64,000 nt of DNA from Adiantum capillus-veneris (GCA_014529385.2 CM043950.1:153314445-153378444), one strand, 5' to 3'; positions 1 to 11,699 are shown, counted from the stretch's first letter. Notes: a model not told the origin generated them from the sequence alone. Program-made: numbers and translations.

Positions 1-329
1 CTCAGATATAATCCCTGTGGGTGTTTTGTTCTTCATTTGTCATGCAAAAAGAAGTGGCTGACTTAGAAGCATCAGTGAGTACGTGTGTGCAACAGATCAA
101 CTTTTTTGAGAGCATGTTGGAGCAGGTGAAGGTTGGTGACACAATGTTACTCCTTTCGACAGCAGCTGGCCAGCACTTGAGCCACTTGCAGGCTACAATA
201 TCTGTTCCATGACTATGTGCCGCATGTGGTCTTACACTTATGGCTTCCCATGTGGTTTGTGTATACACTCTAGCATGTGGTCATGCATACCATGCTTTGT
301 GTTTTGCTGCTTGGCTTGGATCAAAGACG

Positions 330-501
330 GTAAGTGCAGACGCCTCTTGCAAGAGCAGTATTCTAGATTCACTTAAACCAATGCTCCCGCATACAGATTG
401 GTTTCCGTTGCTCCAAATCTCATATAAATCGAAGAACTGTTCAGGTTGCCTTCAAGTATCTACTGTTTGCACAAGCCTGAACTTCACTAATGTGCTTGCA
501 G
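330..501 (+). other. probable intron of the decayed zinc-finger-like gene
   Basis: A consensus GTAAGT donor follows an in-phase codon at 329, and a TGCTTGCAG acceptor ends at 501. Removing the segment joins two open stretches in phase 0. Reading through is also open (240-545), so intron retention cannot be excluded from sequence alone. Confidence 0.45.
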
Positions 502-836
502 GTTCTGGTCATATTTCTTCTGTGGCACCGATACATGATACATGAGGATGTGCCAAAGGTTGTGCTACAAGCTACTCCTGAAGCCCATAGTGTGGACTTC
601 AGTGAGGGAACTCCAACTGTGAATGTAGACCCCCCTTGTAAGGAAAGTAGCAGTTGAGCCACAACCAAGTGAAAGCAGTTCAAAAGAAGATGCAACGGCT
701 GACGATGCGGAGGCAATAGCGCAAGAGGGAGTGGATGCAGTACAGTGCATGGTAGCTAGTGATGAGAATCCAAATTATCCCATTTTTTTGATTGACATGG
801 TGAAGGTGTCAAAGAAGTGCAAGAAAAACAGCAATG

Positions 837-907
837 GTAAGTGGTAATGGTATTGACTTGCCAACTTCTAGGCAATGTCTGCATGGGGATGATGTGTTGT
901 GACATAG
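837..907 (+). other. probable short intron of the decayed zinc-finger-like gene
   Basis: A GTAAGT donor at 837 and a GACATAG acceptor ending at 907 join phase-1 codons. This gives a continuous Lys/Ser/Pro-rich reading frame into 908-1076. At 71 bp it is short but within the plant range. Confidence 0.5.
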
Positions 908-2219
908 GTGGACCTTCCAAAAAGAATAGACCTTCGAAGTCCACACGTTCAAAGCATCATGCTCAGCATCCAGATGGAGATATGGGAGAGATGGAGGCAC
1001 CCAGATCACCTCATCCCGTGAAGAAGACTCCCAGAAAGAGTACTCCCCTCCGCAATCCTTCTAATGTTTCCCACCCCCAAGACTCGAGTTTGCAAGAAAT
1101 GTGACTCTTCAATTGAAATACAAGAATCTGTGATTCTTGATTTTGAATGCAAAAGAACTTTTCATCGGCCTCTATGTTTTTGTTGCTTTTATTTTTCATA
1201 AGCGTAGTGTCTATGTTTTTGTTGGGCTCTATGTTTTTGTCTCTTTTATGTCAAATATTGGCTCGTGTTTATTTTTCAATGTTGAATGCTATCTTTTACA
1301 AAGAGTCCAAAGGAAAAGGGGACCCTCAAGCTGCCCGTAGACGAGATCATCATCAGAGATCCCCCAAAGTACATTCTCCCAGCTATCTCCTCCTTGCCAT
1401 ATGATGATCCAACCTGACCAGCCCTCATATTAGATCTTAAGGTGTACTTTGTCTTACATGTACACCGGATAAGTATGACCCTTTGTCGGTCCCCAATATT
1501 GAGGCCACATCATTTGTCAAGCATGAGTAGACAGATGGCAGGTACCTATTTGTTTTGAAAGATGCACATGATTTTATTGCATGGGATGTGACATGGGAAA
1601 ATGTCTACATGGGAAAATGTCTACATACAGAGTAGTGCAATGCTCAACACAGTGGGCTCAAGAATCTGAAGATGCTTTCCTAAGGTTCACATCTATATTA
1701 GTGGATGTACTGGATAGCAATTATGTGATGTGGGCAGTTATTGTTTTGGTGGTGGAAGCCAGCATTTTTCAAGGCAATGCAATTTTTTTTGGTGAAGTTG
1801 CAGCAGTATGATACCTGCAATGTCCTTTTAATTGAAACAGTTCCTATAAATGTCATTATAATCCCTATGGTACTTACATCATAGTGCCTAGTATTGAGCA
1901 CCACTTCAACCAATACTTGTCAAAATATCTAAAGGACTGGTTGGAAGGGTGGCAGCATGCTACAGATCGCCGTGCCTTGGCGAACACATTCAGCAAATCA
2001 AAACCTAGTACTGATGAGGACATATATGTATTCATAGTAATTTCAAAAGGTTTGAAAATACATCGTATAATGCGTACTTCTATGGGCCCCAACTCATGTC
2101 CACAGCGTGCAAGCGACAATGACGTCCCTTTCTTTTTTTCGGATGACAAATCCTTTATGTACCTTTTGTACCTAAACCCTAAACCCGTGGCAGAACCTTG
2201 TATATTTATATGCTACTTT

Positions 2220-2696
2220 CCATGTGAAAACCAATTTTTTAGCTTCATTTTGATTACCATTGTAACTCATGTAATGACTTAATATCAAATTGATAAAGAT
2301 GTAATAGATTTCTTTTGGTTGGATGCGTTGTCTTTGTGTCCCAGCATTGAAGTGTTATTTTTTTAATTCAAGTAGTTTAAGATTGTTGAAGTGTACTAGC
2401 ATTGAAGTGTTGTTTTTGTGTCCCAGCATTGAAGTGTTATTTTCCATGTGAAAACCAATTTTTTAGCTTCATTTTGATTACCATTGTAACTCATGTAATG
2501 ACTTAATATCAAATTGATAAAGATGTAATATATTTCTTTGGGTTGGATGCGTTGTCTTTGTGTCCCAGCATTGAAGTGTTATTTTCCATGTGAAAACCAA
2601 TTTTTTAGCTTCATTTTGATTACCATTGTAACTCATGTAATGACTTAATATCAAATTGATAAAGATGTAATATATTTCTTTGGGTTGGATGCGTTG
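2220..2696. repeat. tandem duplication of a 142-bp unit behind the gene remnant
   Basis: A unit beginning CCATGTGAAAACC and ending near GGTTGGATGCGTTG occurs at 2220, 2444 and 2586. The last two copies are directly adjacent with period 142. The first is separated from the second by a partly duplicated AGCATTGAAGTGTT spacer. It is derived from the 3' part of the decayed gene, so the duplication post-dates that sequence. Confidence 0.85.
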
Positions 2697-3300
2697 GACT
2701 ACCTATAAGGTACTTTGGGCTGGCATACAAAAACTTTTACAATTCCTTATTTCCTACATAGTTTAAGACAGTTTCCAGCTGTGAACTACCTGTAAGGTAC
2801 TTTGGGCTGGTAGACTTGTAAGTACCTATAAGGTACTTTGGGCTGGTAGACTTGTAAGTACTTATAAGGTACTTTGGTCTTGCAGACCAAATTTTTTTCA
2901 AGTGCTTGTTTCTTACATATTTTCACAGATAGTTTCCTATAGAAACCACTGAGGACTACCTATAAGGTACTTTGGGCTGGCATACAAAAAGCTTTTAGAT
3001 GTGCCTCTTTCCTTGATAATTTCACAGTAGACAGTTTTATATAGAAACCACAGGTAGACTTTCTGTAAGGTACTTTGTACTGACAGACCTATAAAGTACC
3101 TATGAGGTACTTTGGGATGGCATACAAAAAGTTTTACAAGTGCTTGTTACCTACAGATCTTAACATACAGAAACCACCTAAGGACTACCTTTAAGGTACT
3201 TTGGGCCGGTAGACAAACTTTTAGAAGTGCTTGTTTCTACATATTTTAATAGACGTGCTTGTGAACTACCTATAAGGTACTTTACGTTGGCAAACTGGTA
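2697..3300. repeat. degenerate tandem array with a CCTATAAGGTACTTTGG core
   Basis: At least nine copies of a roughly 30-bp core (ACTACCTATAAGGTACTTTG followed by GGCTGG) lie near 2699, 2785, 2821, 2858, 2953, 3058, 3095, 3182 and 3264. Spacing is irregular, either about 37 bp or about 90-105 bp, with AAAAACTTTTACAAGTGCTTG-like spacers. A weaker copy is near 3430. All copies are in the same orientation, and no ORF runs through. Confidence 0.85.
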
Positions 3301-4180
3301 CTTTGTGTTCGAGAATTGAAATGCTATTTTTGTTACTCAAGTAAACAAAAACGTTTACAAGTGCTTGTTTGGACTAGCCTGCAAGAGGTTTTGAAACCTA
3401 TGATAGGCTCCTACAAAAACCACCTATGGAATAGCTGCATGGTACTTTGAAGATAATTACTGGTACTTCTACAAGTTACTTGGGAAACAACCTATATCAC
3501 TATTGGAATATTGTTGTACACATTTTTGCATACCTCTACAGTGAGTTTGAACTTTTGTGGCTCTCCTTCTAAGGGTTCTAAGGGTATTGTTAAGGCTACA
3601 CCTCGGCGGAGTAGAATTTTGACTTTAAAAGTGACTATGTAATGAACCTTAATATGGTATGTGTCTTTTGGGATCTTAAGTGTAGGGATGTTTATTTATG
3701 TCAAGGGGTGTTAGGCAATAGGCAGTTCACGTTACGATGATGAAGAGGATGTAATGGCGGATTCCTGCCGTATTAAGGAAGTGCAAAATGTTTTGTCAAT
3801 ATAGTTGTCTTCTTTCTCTTTCTGTATTCTCATCAATGTAGTATTCTGAATGCATAATGGAAGCAGCGAGTCTTTTCAGAGTATGTATGCGAGTCTGTAC
3901 TGAAGTTTGTAGCGATGGCTAAATTCTGTGAATGTTCAGAGTATTTGTCATAGTTGAATGATGTTTAAATGGGAGAGTTAAGGGTAATAATACACTTGGC
4001 GATCATGGTGTATGTGTGACGTAGCATGGACGAATTCAGATTTCTCTTGTGGGAGCGAAAGCTGAAGAGACGGAAGTAGTTACTGAATGAAGGGAAGACG
4101 TTCAAAATAAGAAAGTCATCAAAATTCAGATGTTGCCCTAGAAGAAGCAAAAGAGGACACATATCCAGATTGGACAAGAA
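3301..4180. other. non-coding stretch, no recognisable feature
   Basis: AT-rich sequence with one weak tail copy of the upstream repeat near 3430. I see no ORF of convincing composition, no LTR terminus and no RNA gene. Confidence 0.5.
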
Positions 4181-4522
4181 GATTTGGATGTACCAGAGGA
4201 TTATCTGAGAGACAGACAGAAGGAAGAAGTGGAAGATGAAGCAAATTTATTCTCACAGATTTTGAGGGTCACCAGGAAGAAATTTCGGGGGATCAATTCC
4301 ACTAGGGGGGAGTTATGGGAGTCAAGTTCCACTAGGAGGAAGTCCAAGAAGTTGAGTACCACCAGAATCAGGAATTAGATAAGTTTGCAGAATCGGAATT
4401 CAAATCAGAATGACTGTTGCAGAGTTTGAAATCAAATTGCGGAATTTGGAATTAGAACTGTTGCAAACGTGGAAGTCAAAAAGCAGCCAAATTTCAAATC
4501 AAAGTTCTAGCGGATAAGCGCC

Positions 4523-5512
4523 ATGGGGAGTCAAAAGAAGAAGAGGAAGAAATGCAAGATATGCATGAGTCAGAAGCATAAAGTGGAGGATTTCCCTTGT
4601 GCAGTTGATGATTGTTCAAAGGGAGATGCATGTAGGAAGTGGCATATGGTAGATTTGTGTTCAAAACTTCAAAAATTTAGCCGAAGAATGCATAAAGCAT
4701 CAGTTGATGGGACACAGGTAGCATGGGATAAGCTGGAAGATTTTGAGGATGACTTAGAGAGGGCATATGATTGGTTGACTAATCATAAAGGAAAGAGGAG
4801 GACATTATGTTCCAGCAGGAAGGAGGTGAGAAAATTGCAGGAAGCATGTGAGAGATTAGAGTCAAAGCAAGAAAAAGTTTCAAAAGTCAGATGTACTCAG
4901 GAGGAATTTGCAGCAACAACAATGAGCAACTTAGTTTTGGAGGAATTGTCACCACGAAGATCCACTAATGTAAATATGCAGTTAGCAAATCTTGTAGCAA
5001 TTGTATCCCAACAATGTACACAGGATTTTGGATCAGAAAATCAATGGGTGGTAGCTCAGCAAATGCAAGTGGGAAGTCGAAAAGAAGACCATGTGGAGGA
5101 TCATCAATATCAGCAGGATAAATGGCAGCAAGGTAAGGAGGAGCAACATGAGGTCAGGGAACAGAGCCGGGCAGAAACCTTGGTTACCTCTATCCTACCA
5201 CGGAAGTGCGTCCATGAAGCACAGGAGGATTATTCCTTTTTGACTGATCGAAGTGTCATGCTCATTGGGAGTTCACATACATTTGAAGAGGATAGTTGTC
5301 ATCAACAAATGGAGGATGTGCATGCTAATGCGGATATCATGGCGAAATTTTGTCATTTCAAGCGGACTTCAAAGCAAATGTCAAAAGAGGATTTCAAAAG
5401 AGCCAAGCAAAAATTGCAACAGCAAGGACCAGAAGATGACAACAGCATAACGGAGGAGATTGAGGACGATGATATTCATATTGGAAGTTGGAGGTGGCAT
5501 TCCATATTGTGA
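4523..5512 (+). CDS. 329-aa hypothetical protein, Cys/His-rich N-terminus
   Basis: This is the longest intact non-retroelement-like ORF in the first 10 kb, starting at an ATG. Residues 1-10 are strongly basic. Residues 11-45 hold a zinc-binding-like series (CKIC, then HKVEDFPC, then C, C, WH). The remainder is Glu/Lys/Gln-rich and probably coiled. I do not recognise the family. A Ty3/gypsy integrase C-terminus follows 120 bp downstream on the same strand, so it may be an accessory or gag-like ORF of a deleted retroelement. A smaller basic ORF upstream (4184-4378) could belong to the same unit. Function unknown; expression untested. Confidence 0.35.
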   Translation: MGSQKKKRKKCKICMSQKHKVEDFPCAVDDCSKGDACRKWHMVDLCSKLQKFSRRMHKASVDGTQVAWDKLEDFEDDLERAYDWLTNHKGKRRTLCSSRKEVRKLQEACERLESKQEKVSKVRCTQEEFAATTMSNLVLEELSPRRSTNVNMQLANLVAIVSQQCTQDFGSENQWVVAQQMQVGSRKEDHVEDHQYQQDKWQQGKEEQHEVREQSRAETLVTSILPRKCVHEAQEDYSFLTDRSVMLIGSSHTFEEDSCHQQMEDVHANADIMAKFCHFKRTSKQMSKEDFKRAKQKLQQQGPEDDNSITEEIEDDDIHIGSWRWHSIL

Positions 5513-5636
5513 CAGTTTCATATAGATGGATATGAAGAGATATTGAGGGCAAATTTTCAGTTGATAAAGCAAGTCAAATTTTTGAAGATGTCGAATGTGA
5601 TTCAGACTCAAATGCAGATTTCAATTCAGATTCAGT

Positions 5637-6530
5637 CGCAAGCAAATGGACTGGCGAAAAGCTCCAATAAGGTGCGTGAAAATTATGAACAAGACTGTGT
5701 CAGAAAACAAATCAAATTGGGATGATAAGCTGGATTCAGCACTATGGGCTTTTCGGACGGCTTTTAAGGCGGCGACTGGAATGACACCTTTCAGATTGGT
5801 GTTTTGAATTGAAGTTGTGGTGCCAATGGAATATGTAATTCCAAGCTTGCGGTTGTCAATTAAGCATAATTTGAGTCTGGAGGTATCAATTTCCCATAGA
5901 CAGAAGGAGATGCATAAATTGGAAGAGGATAGAATTCAGAGTGCCTACTTGGTGGAAGTTAGGCAGAAGAGGAGACAAGCATGGATGTCCACTCAGGTGA
6001 AATTCAAAATTTTTCAAGATGGAGATTGGGTGATGTTGTAAAATTCCAAGTTGGGACCACACCCAGGAAAACTGAAGTTAAGGTACTTTGGGCCTTATGA
6101 AATTGTAGAAGAATTAGGCCAAGGAACATTCAGATTGAGGGATGTTTTTGGTACACCTGTTGTGAAACCAATCAATGGCTTTAGGATGAAGAAATTTTAT
6201 GGCAAGATTCCAGAGATTACAAGATGGATGGTAAAAAAGGCTGAGGAAATTGGAGTGAAATGGGCACAACCAGTGTTGGAGTTCAAGGAAGACTCTTTGG
6301 GGAACACTAACAGCCATACAGTTTCCAACAGTGGGTTCATGTTGAAGAATGTGGTCGGATTTGGTTTTGACAAAAGTGTGGTACTGGAGAAAATCCGCAG
6401 CGGAATTGCATTGTGTGGCATTGTCCAGGGGTTATGTCATCAAGGAAGTCACCAGTTTATGATGTGGAATGTTTTTAAGGGAGATTCCCTTGAAGTGAGT
6501 GGTCCAATCAACACATGTGCGGGGTATTAA
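5637..6530 (+). pseudogene. Ty3/gypsy integrase C-terminal fragment
   Basis: Integrase residues are recognisable: QANGLAKSSNKV near 5637, then WDDKLDSALWAFRTAFKAA and TPFRLVF, followed by a basic helix and the C-terminal beta module (PHPGKLKLRYFGPYEIVEEL) to about 6290. The reading frame has a TGA at 5805-5807 and a TAA at 6039-6041, with a frameshift near 5675. Upstream of 5637 the catalytic core is missing and the sequence changes abruptly to the unknown E/Q-rich region. This is therefore a deletion-joined fragment, not a complete pol. The tail 6290-6530 stays open but has no known match that I can name. Confidence 0.75.
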
Positions 6531-7146
6531 CACGCAATTTAAGAATAAGGACCATCATGGGGTGGTCAACACACAATTTGAGGTGACAGGCCACACTCAT
6601 TTTGCATGCAAGTATCCTGCGTTCTTTGCCAAAAGAATTTTTACCATTGTGCGTGAGTTTACTATCACCTTCGACGCCATGTCTTTTGAAAGCTTCAAAA
6701 AATCTGCAGCACCTAAACAGCAGGAGCTAGGTGAGGAGGAGATGACACAAACCTGTTCAATGAAGATGGCCATGGCGGAGCTGTTACGCCCCCACAGAGG
6801 AAGTATTTAGAGTGTGGAGGAAAGTGAGGGGGCAGAATCCGGTGGAGACGATGCTGTGGAGGAGATGGAGTTTGACGAGATATTCGACGTTCATGATCGT
6901 GATACAGAGGTATGGCTGCGCCGGGTTGGCCTTTATGAGTATGCATGTTTACCATGGGCACTTTGGGAGAAGAATGAGTTTGCAGAGCCGCATATTTTCC
7001 ACCTTAGGGAGAATGATGGCTATATCATGGAGGAAAAGGACGTCTCCCCAAAGTTGGTGGCAAAGGTCTTCAAGGTTGCTCACAATCCTTTGCACAAGGT
7101 AAAGAAAGTGACAACCAAGTGTGATGCCATAAGCACTTTTGGTTGA
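6499..7146 (+). pseudogene. hypothetical ORF interrupted by one TAG
   Basis: One frame is open from 6499 to 7146 apart from TAG at 6808-6810. The second half is acidic, then VWLRRVGLYEYACLPWALW and PHIFHLRENDGYI. It overlaps the end of the preceding integrase fragment in another frame. I do not recognise the family. It may be the N-terminal ORF of a further retroelement copy or a host-derived passenger. Composition looks coding-like; function unknown. Confidence 0.3.
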
Positions 7147-7283
7147 CTAGCAGGCATGTACTAGATATGCTCAACACCTTCCACTAGCTCGTAATAGTAC
7201 CCCTCAACCAAATAGCTCCGTGCAAAAAGCATGTTTCCCTAGGAATCACTCAAGGCTCTTGCTATTTTGTATTTCTCCTCTGA

Positions 7284-8915
7284 TCACCTCAAAAGGTAGA
7301 AGTCTGCTCCATCTTCATTGGCAGTGGTGGAAAAGGTATCACCTATGCATAGAGAATCACTGATTGTGTCATGGTTCCCACCATACATTGGTAGATCTGA
7401 ACCTTCGTCATCGTTGAGATTCTCACTTTCTACATTGTCACCATCCAATGCCTCAAGGGTTAGATACTCCCAATTCTCAACATGTGTGTCGTTCAAGCAT
7501 CGCCTCCAACGCTAGGACATACAAAATTCACAAAAACAAGAGAGAATTTTGCACGGAGTGCACTCTTTTCACTCTTGGAGTATCCACTGATGCAGTGTAT
7601 TGATCGTGAGCCTTCAACTCGCTTGCAATTCCACTTCTTCTCCCTTGTCACCTTAGTTTCTTGGACCTCCCGAAAAATACAATTCACCCCTATGTGACCA
7701 CTTTCATCATTAAATTTATGCTTCAAGAAGCCAACAACATCCTTGGCACACTTCATGTGCCATGCATCAGGCTTTAACTACTCATGTGTTAAAGCCCTCT
7801 TAACAACTACCCCTACCCCATCATGCTCGCCTTTTCCGTGGCCCAAGGGAAGAAACTCCACAGCATTTCAATGCGAGTCAAACCGTAGTACGTAAAACAA
7901 TGACCCACATTCAATGCTGGGCAGAAGCAAATTTTTGGAAACTTTTCATCAGAGGTGGAATAAAACCTGGCAGACCTTGACACAAAGAAGAACGGTCTAG
8001 ATGACTTGAATTGAGTAGCACATCCATCTAACCACACCCAGTGACGCTTCAAGAAGTTGAATCCCCGATTTTGAAGCCAAACACTATGCAGTTGCAAGCA
8101 ATGTTGCACAAGGAGCGTGCCATGATCTTTGTCATCAAAATTGTAAAAATGTGTATATTTTAACACCTGGTCTTTCTCATCGCGAATGTATTTAATGTGC
8201 ACCAAGATGGTGGTTTGTGAAGTGTACTAATGCATTGACTGGATTTCATTTTTCTCCTTAAATGAGTAGTTTTCCACAAAGTCAATAACATAGACCATTG
8301 TATCTCTAGGAAACCTATGAAGGCAATGTTTGAACTGCTGAGATTTCCACCAGGCAATAAAATTGTGTCGGATGTAAGTGGTCACATTGTTTTGAAGAAA
8401 AGATGTGAAATCCTTGCATCCCATTTCCTTCACCAGAAGATTCTTTTGCTTCTTGCCTTCAGAATGGGTTGAGGCAACGTCTTCAAATACCTTAACAGAA
8501 ATTTGGACTGCATTTTCAAGTGTTTCGTTTGGACAAAGCATTAATCTCTTTGACCCATATTGAGGGCATTCTCCCTTCAAGCAAGGCAACTTATGAAATG
8601 CGGAGTCCATTGGTTTTGCACATAACACACTTTCAGTCAATGTGCTTATGCTAGTGTATGTCTACATGGCAACTTCACACTTACTTTGAGCATCTTTTGG
8701 CAAGCACATAGCACACTTGCAGCCACACCCATTGCCATGCATGCCTGTCTTACTGTGTCTCATGTGGTTGAATGCTTCCTTGAGATATATCATCTGAATA
8801 TGAGCAATACAGCAGCACGTGTAACAATCCTTCAACTTACAAATAAACCAAGGTTTCAATTGAGTGAGATCTTCATGTGTGGATATTGCATTTGGAACCT
8901 CCTGTAAAGCTCTCC
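7284..8915 (-). pseudogene. transposase-like gene, C-terminal part (exon 2)
   Basis: The minus-strand reading frame is continuous from about 8915 to 7850 with in-frame stops at 8662-8664 and 8227-8229. A one-base frameshift near 7845 follows, and the frame then continues to 7284 with stops near 7780 and 7495. Motifs in order: LKPWFICKLKDCYTCCC (Cys cluster), CGCKCAMC, HCLHRFPRD, then DGCATQFKSSRPFFF, WSFF and, after the frameshift, GHGKGEHDGVGVVVK. The DGC.xQFK and HGKGxxDG motifs recur in a eukaryotic transposase-like family; I cannot place the superfamily. A good acceptor (TTTTTCCTTGCCTAG) ends at 8916, and the matching donor side is at 25280. The gene is dead as sequenced. Confidence 0.6.
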
Positions 8916-8965
8916 CTAGGCAAGGAAAAATAAAACCCATCAGAGGCTCAATTTTTTCCAAAGTA

Positions 8966-9308
8966 AAAGCTCTATGAGGTATTTAATGACTTTTTTTGCC
9001 TCCAAAGTACCTAGACAACCTCTTTACTGTCATGGTACTTCCACGACTACCTTTGAAAAGAACTCTAAGGTACTTTCAAGACTAAATTTGCAAGGCATTC
9101 TAGACTCTTTCAAAGATCCAAAGTGCCTAAAGAGCCTCTTTACTGTCATGGTACTTCCATGAATACCTTTGAAAGGAACTCTATGAGCTTTTTCTACCTC
9201 CAAAGTACCTAGAGAACCCATTTAAAATCGCATGGTACTTTCAAGACTACCTTTGCGAGGTATTCTAGACTCTTTCAAAGATACAGAGTACCTAAAGAGC
9301 CTTTATAC
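8966..9308. repeat. 165-bp satellite, left part
   Basis: About two monomers, period near 165 bp (GCAAGG at 9090 and GCGAGG at 9255), each with CATGGTACTTCCA, CTTTGAAAGGAACTCTATG and CAAAGTACCTAGAG blocks. The array resumes at 24827 after the inserted element. It lies in the presumed intron of the transposase-like gene. Confidence 0.85.
9305..9308. repeat. target-site duplication ATAC, left copy
   Basis: ATAC precedes the LTR terminus TGAGGC and is repeated at 24827-24830 after the other terminus. Removing the element gives the satellite string CTTTATACTATCATGG, which closely matches an uninterrupted monomer near 25181. Confidence 0.8.
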
Positions 9309-11699
9309 TGAGGCAGTACGGGGCGGGCAACAAGAAGAGAGGCCTCTAAACACCCTTCGAGGCTCTCGTGCTGCTCAATTGGGGTTGGGGCAAGCACAAT
9401 CAGAGACAACAACAACCCACAACCAGAAACCAAACAAGAAAAGGGGCACCACCTAGTTGTAGATGCGAACTAGGACGCACGTGATATCTCCTTGTACTCA
9501 AATGCACAAAGAGAGGGGAATGCAAGATAGCCACACACACCAAACACAAAAATTCACCACGCCAGAGAGAGGTAAAGAGCACAAATCAACTTGAGCAACT
9601 CAGTCTTAGCCTTAAAGACTAGATGCACACAAAGCTTGATGATAAATAGAGAGACAACACAACACTTGACCTTGTTGCCAATACACAAATTGTCTTAGGG
9701 TCACGGGAGCCCTCTCACCGAGCACCCTCTTACAATTTACCTTTTAGGCAAACAATTCAACAAGCCCTCAAACCACCAAGCATGAAATGGCACAACAAAC
9801 TTCAAGGACAATATACCTTCAACCACCTGATGAGCCAACTTATCAAGTCAATTTGGAGAGAAGAGTCGTAGTTGCAGCATACAATTGCACCCAAAACTAT
9901 GAATCTTATTTATGGACAAGAGTAGGCTACAAGTGTGATTGCAGAGTATAGCGTCACTCCACTCCTCTAGATAGAATAACTAACTTCAAGCTTCTCCATG
10001 CACCTATGTGTAGTGATGGAATAGAGCACACACAATGCACACACTCTACACAACTAGGCTTGAAGAGTGGTGTGTAATGTGTTGAAAATGGTGTGGTGTA
10101 GTGTGATCATGTGATGATTTACAAGGGAGAGAAGGGCTCTATTTATAGGTTTTAGAAGCCCCGATTAGGATTAGGCCTAATCAAGTTTATTTGAAGGAAT
10201 AAAAGATTATGCATTTGTTTATTTATTTATAATGAGGGTGGGTCTCTCTTGTCCTTTGAGTCACATGGATGTGGTCTCAAGGGAAGAGAATTATTGAGGA
10301 TGATAGGAGAGAGGATTGAGTGAGTAATTTGGGAGTGCCTACTCTAGTAGAGGATGCATTTTACAATAATATTAGTGGTTAGTAATTATCACTAAAAAAT
10401 ATTTACAAAATCATTCACCAAATGGTGAGATATATGATGAGAAAAGTTAGAGAAGTTCTTTACGAAGTTGAAGAGAGTATGGTAATATGGACATATATGT
10501 AGAGAGAAAGGGGGACACATAGGGTGTAGAAATGGAGGATGAAGGCTATGGAGGTGTGAGAGATGTGGCAATGGTGAAGAGGGTGATTTAGGACATGGGA
10601 GTTGCAGGTTTGGGAGTGGGAAGGAGAGGGAGGAGTGTGTGTGAAAGAGGAAAATGATAAAGTGGAAGAGGGAGTGTGGCTGCATAGCATGGGCAAACTG
10701 GGGTTTACCAATAAAATCATAGCTCACAGCTCGTAGCTCAAAAAAATATGAAAAACTTTGAGGTGAAATTTCAGCTCACGAGCTACAACTTTTGTTTGTA
10801 TCACCTTTCCAAATTCGGAGAGCATGTGATCTTTAAAAATTCAGCAAAACTGACAATTTTTTCCACTGCACAAGGTCCTTGTGAGGTCCCTCTTTGGATG
10901 ATTCTTTTGAATACCTCCAAGAGTGAGCTCCCCATGATGCATGCATGCATGCCACATACCCTTGACCTTATTTGGTAGGTCTATAATTGAAGATATTGTT
11001 GAGATCATGATATAAGTGAATAGTACAACTAAGAAAATCAAATATTTAGGGGTCTAAAAAAATATGTACATGTCAAATATAAATAATATAGGTGGAAAAA
11101 ATATAAAGGGGTCAAAATAAATCTCTTTCATTATAAGTCTACCATAAAAAGATGAATATTTTTGGTGTTCTAATTTATGAGAGTAAAAGAGAATAGATGT
11201 AGGAAGGAAAAATCACAATAGTGAAAAAATATACACATAAATAAAACTAGTTTTTTTGGATTTTTGTTGGGATGGAGTTACACCAAAAATAAGAGAAGCT
11301 TGCATGAAATTATTTTTATATGGAATAAAGAGTATGCAAAATGGTAAGAAAAAATATGTTAATGGTGAGTCAATGTACATAGCATAAATAACACACCATA
11401 GGTAGAAATATATAAATAAATACCAAAATAATTATGAAAAATCCTTTTATTTAGGCCCTATATACAATGAAATATTTACACACAAATGGGCCATAATATA
11501 CTTTTATTTTTTATTTTTTTGGCTCAACTAGCCCAGTGACTAGCTAATTAAGGGTTTTTAAGAAGATATGGGAAAAGTCCCCTAACTCACACACACCTAT
11601 ATACAGTGAAATGGTAGGGATAGCCACAGTGTTTGGATGATTTTGGTAAGGTGGGTGAACTCACTATGGAAATTACGGAGAGCCAAAAAACGGCTATCA
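9309..11699 (-). repeat. Tat-like element 3' LTR (2391 bp)
   Basis: Near-identical over its length to 22236-24826, with matching termini TGAGGC and CTATCA. It lacks about 190-200 bp present in the other LTR at 23398-23590. Small ORFs inside occur in both LTRs simply because the LTRs are copies. Confidence 0.93.

Larger units (their letters stand above)
12..2282 (+). pseudogene. decayed multi-exon gene with two zinc-binding-like segments
   Basis: I do not recognise the family. One coding trace runs through the region in shifting frames. Residues coded at about 213-329 hold CAACG, then CVYTLACGHAYHALC, a RING/PHD-like Cys/His pattern. A GT-AG intron (330-501) and a second (837-907) flank an acidic exon; the next exon is Lys/Pro/Ser-rich. 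About 1080-1180 holds a second cluster, VCKKC followed by FECKRTFH. Downstream traces are 1322-1450 (LPVDEIIIRDPPKYILP), 1468-1600 and 1600-2160 (EHHFNQYLSKYLKDW). In-frame stops are TGA 210-212, TGA 1415-1417, TAG 1528-1530, TGA 1809-1811 and TGA 1833-1835. Frameshifts fall in C runs near 630-635 and 1066-1076, and near 1460. The conserved reading trace argues for a former gene; the breaks argue against function. The 5' end lies outside the window. A sequencing-error component in the C runs is possible. Confidence 0.5.

Noticed and set aside
210-1835. In-frame TGA codons read as recoding (selenocysteine) or RNA editing
   Set aside because: The same region has frameshifts and a TAG, and nuclear transcripts of land plants are not known for this kind of editing; decay is simpler.
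2171-2186. CCTAAACCCTAAACCC, telomere-like or telo-box motif
   Set aside because: Only about two units, inside the coding trace of the decayed gene; too short for an interstitial telomere and not in a promoter position.
10392-10978. ORFs of 76-111 codons repeated at 23509-24107
   Set aside because: They lie within the two LTRs of the Tat-like element and recur only because the LTRs are copies; composition is low-complexity Pro/Ser/His.
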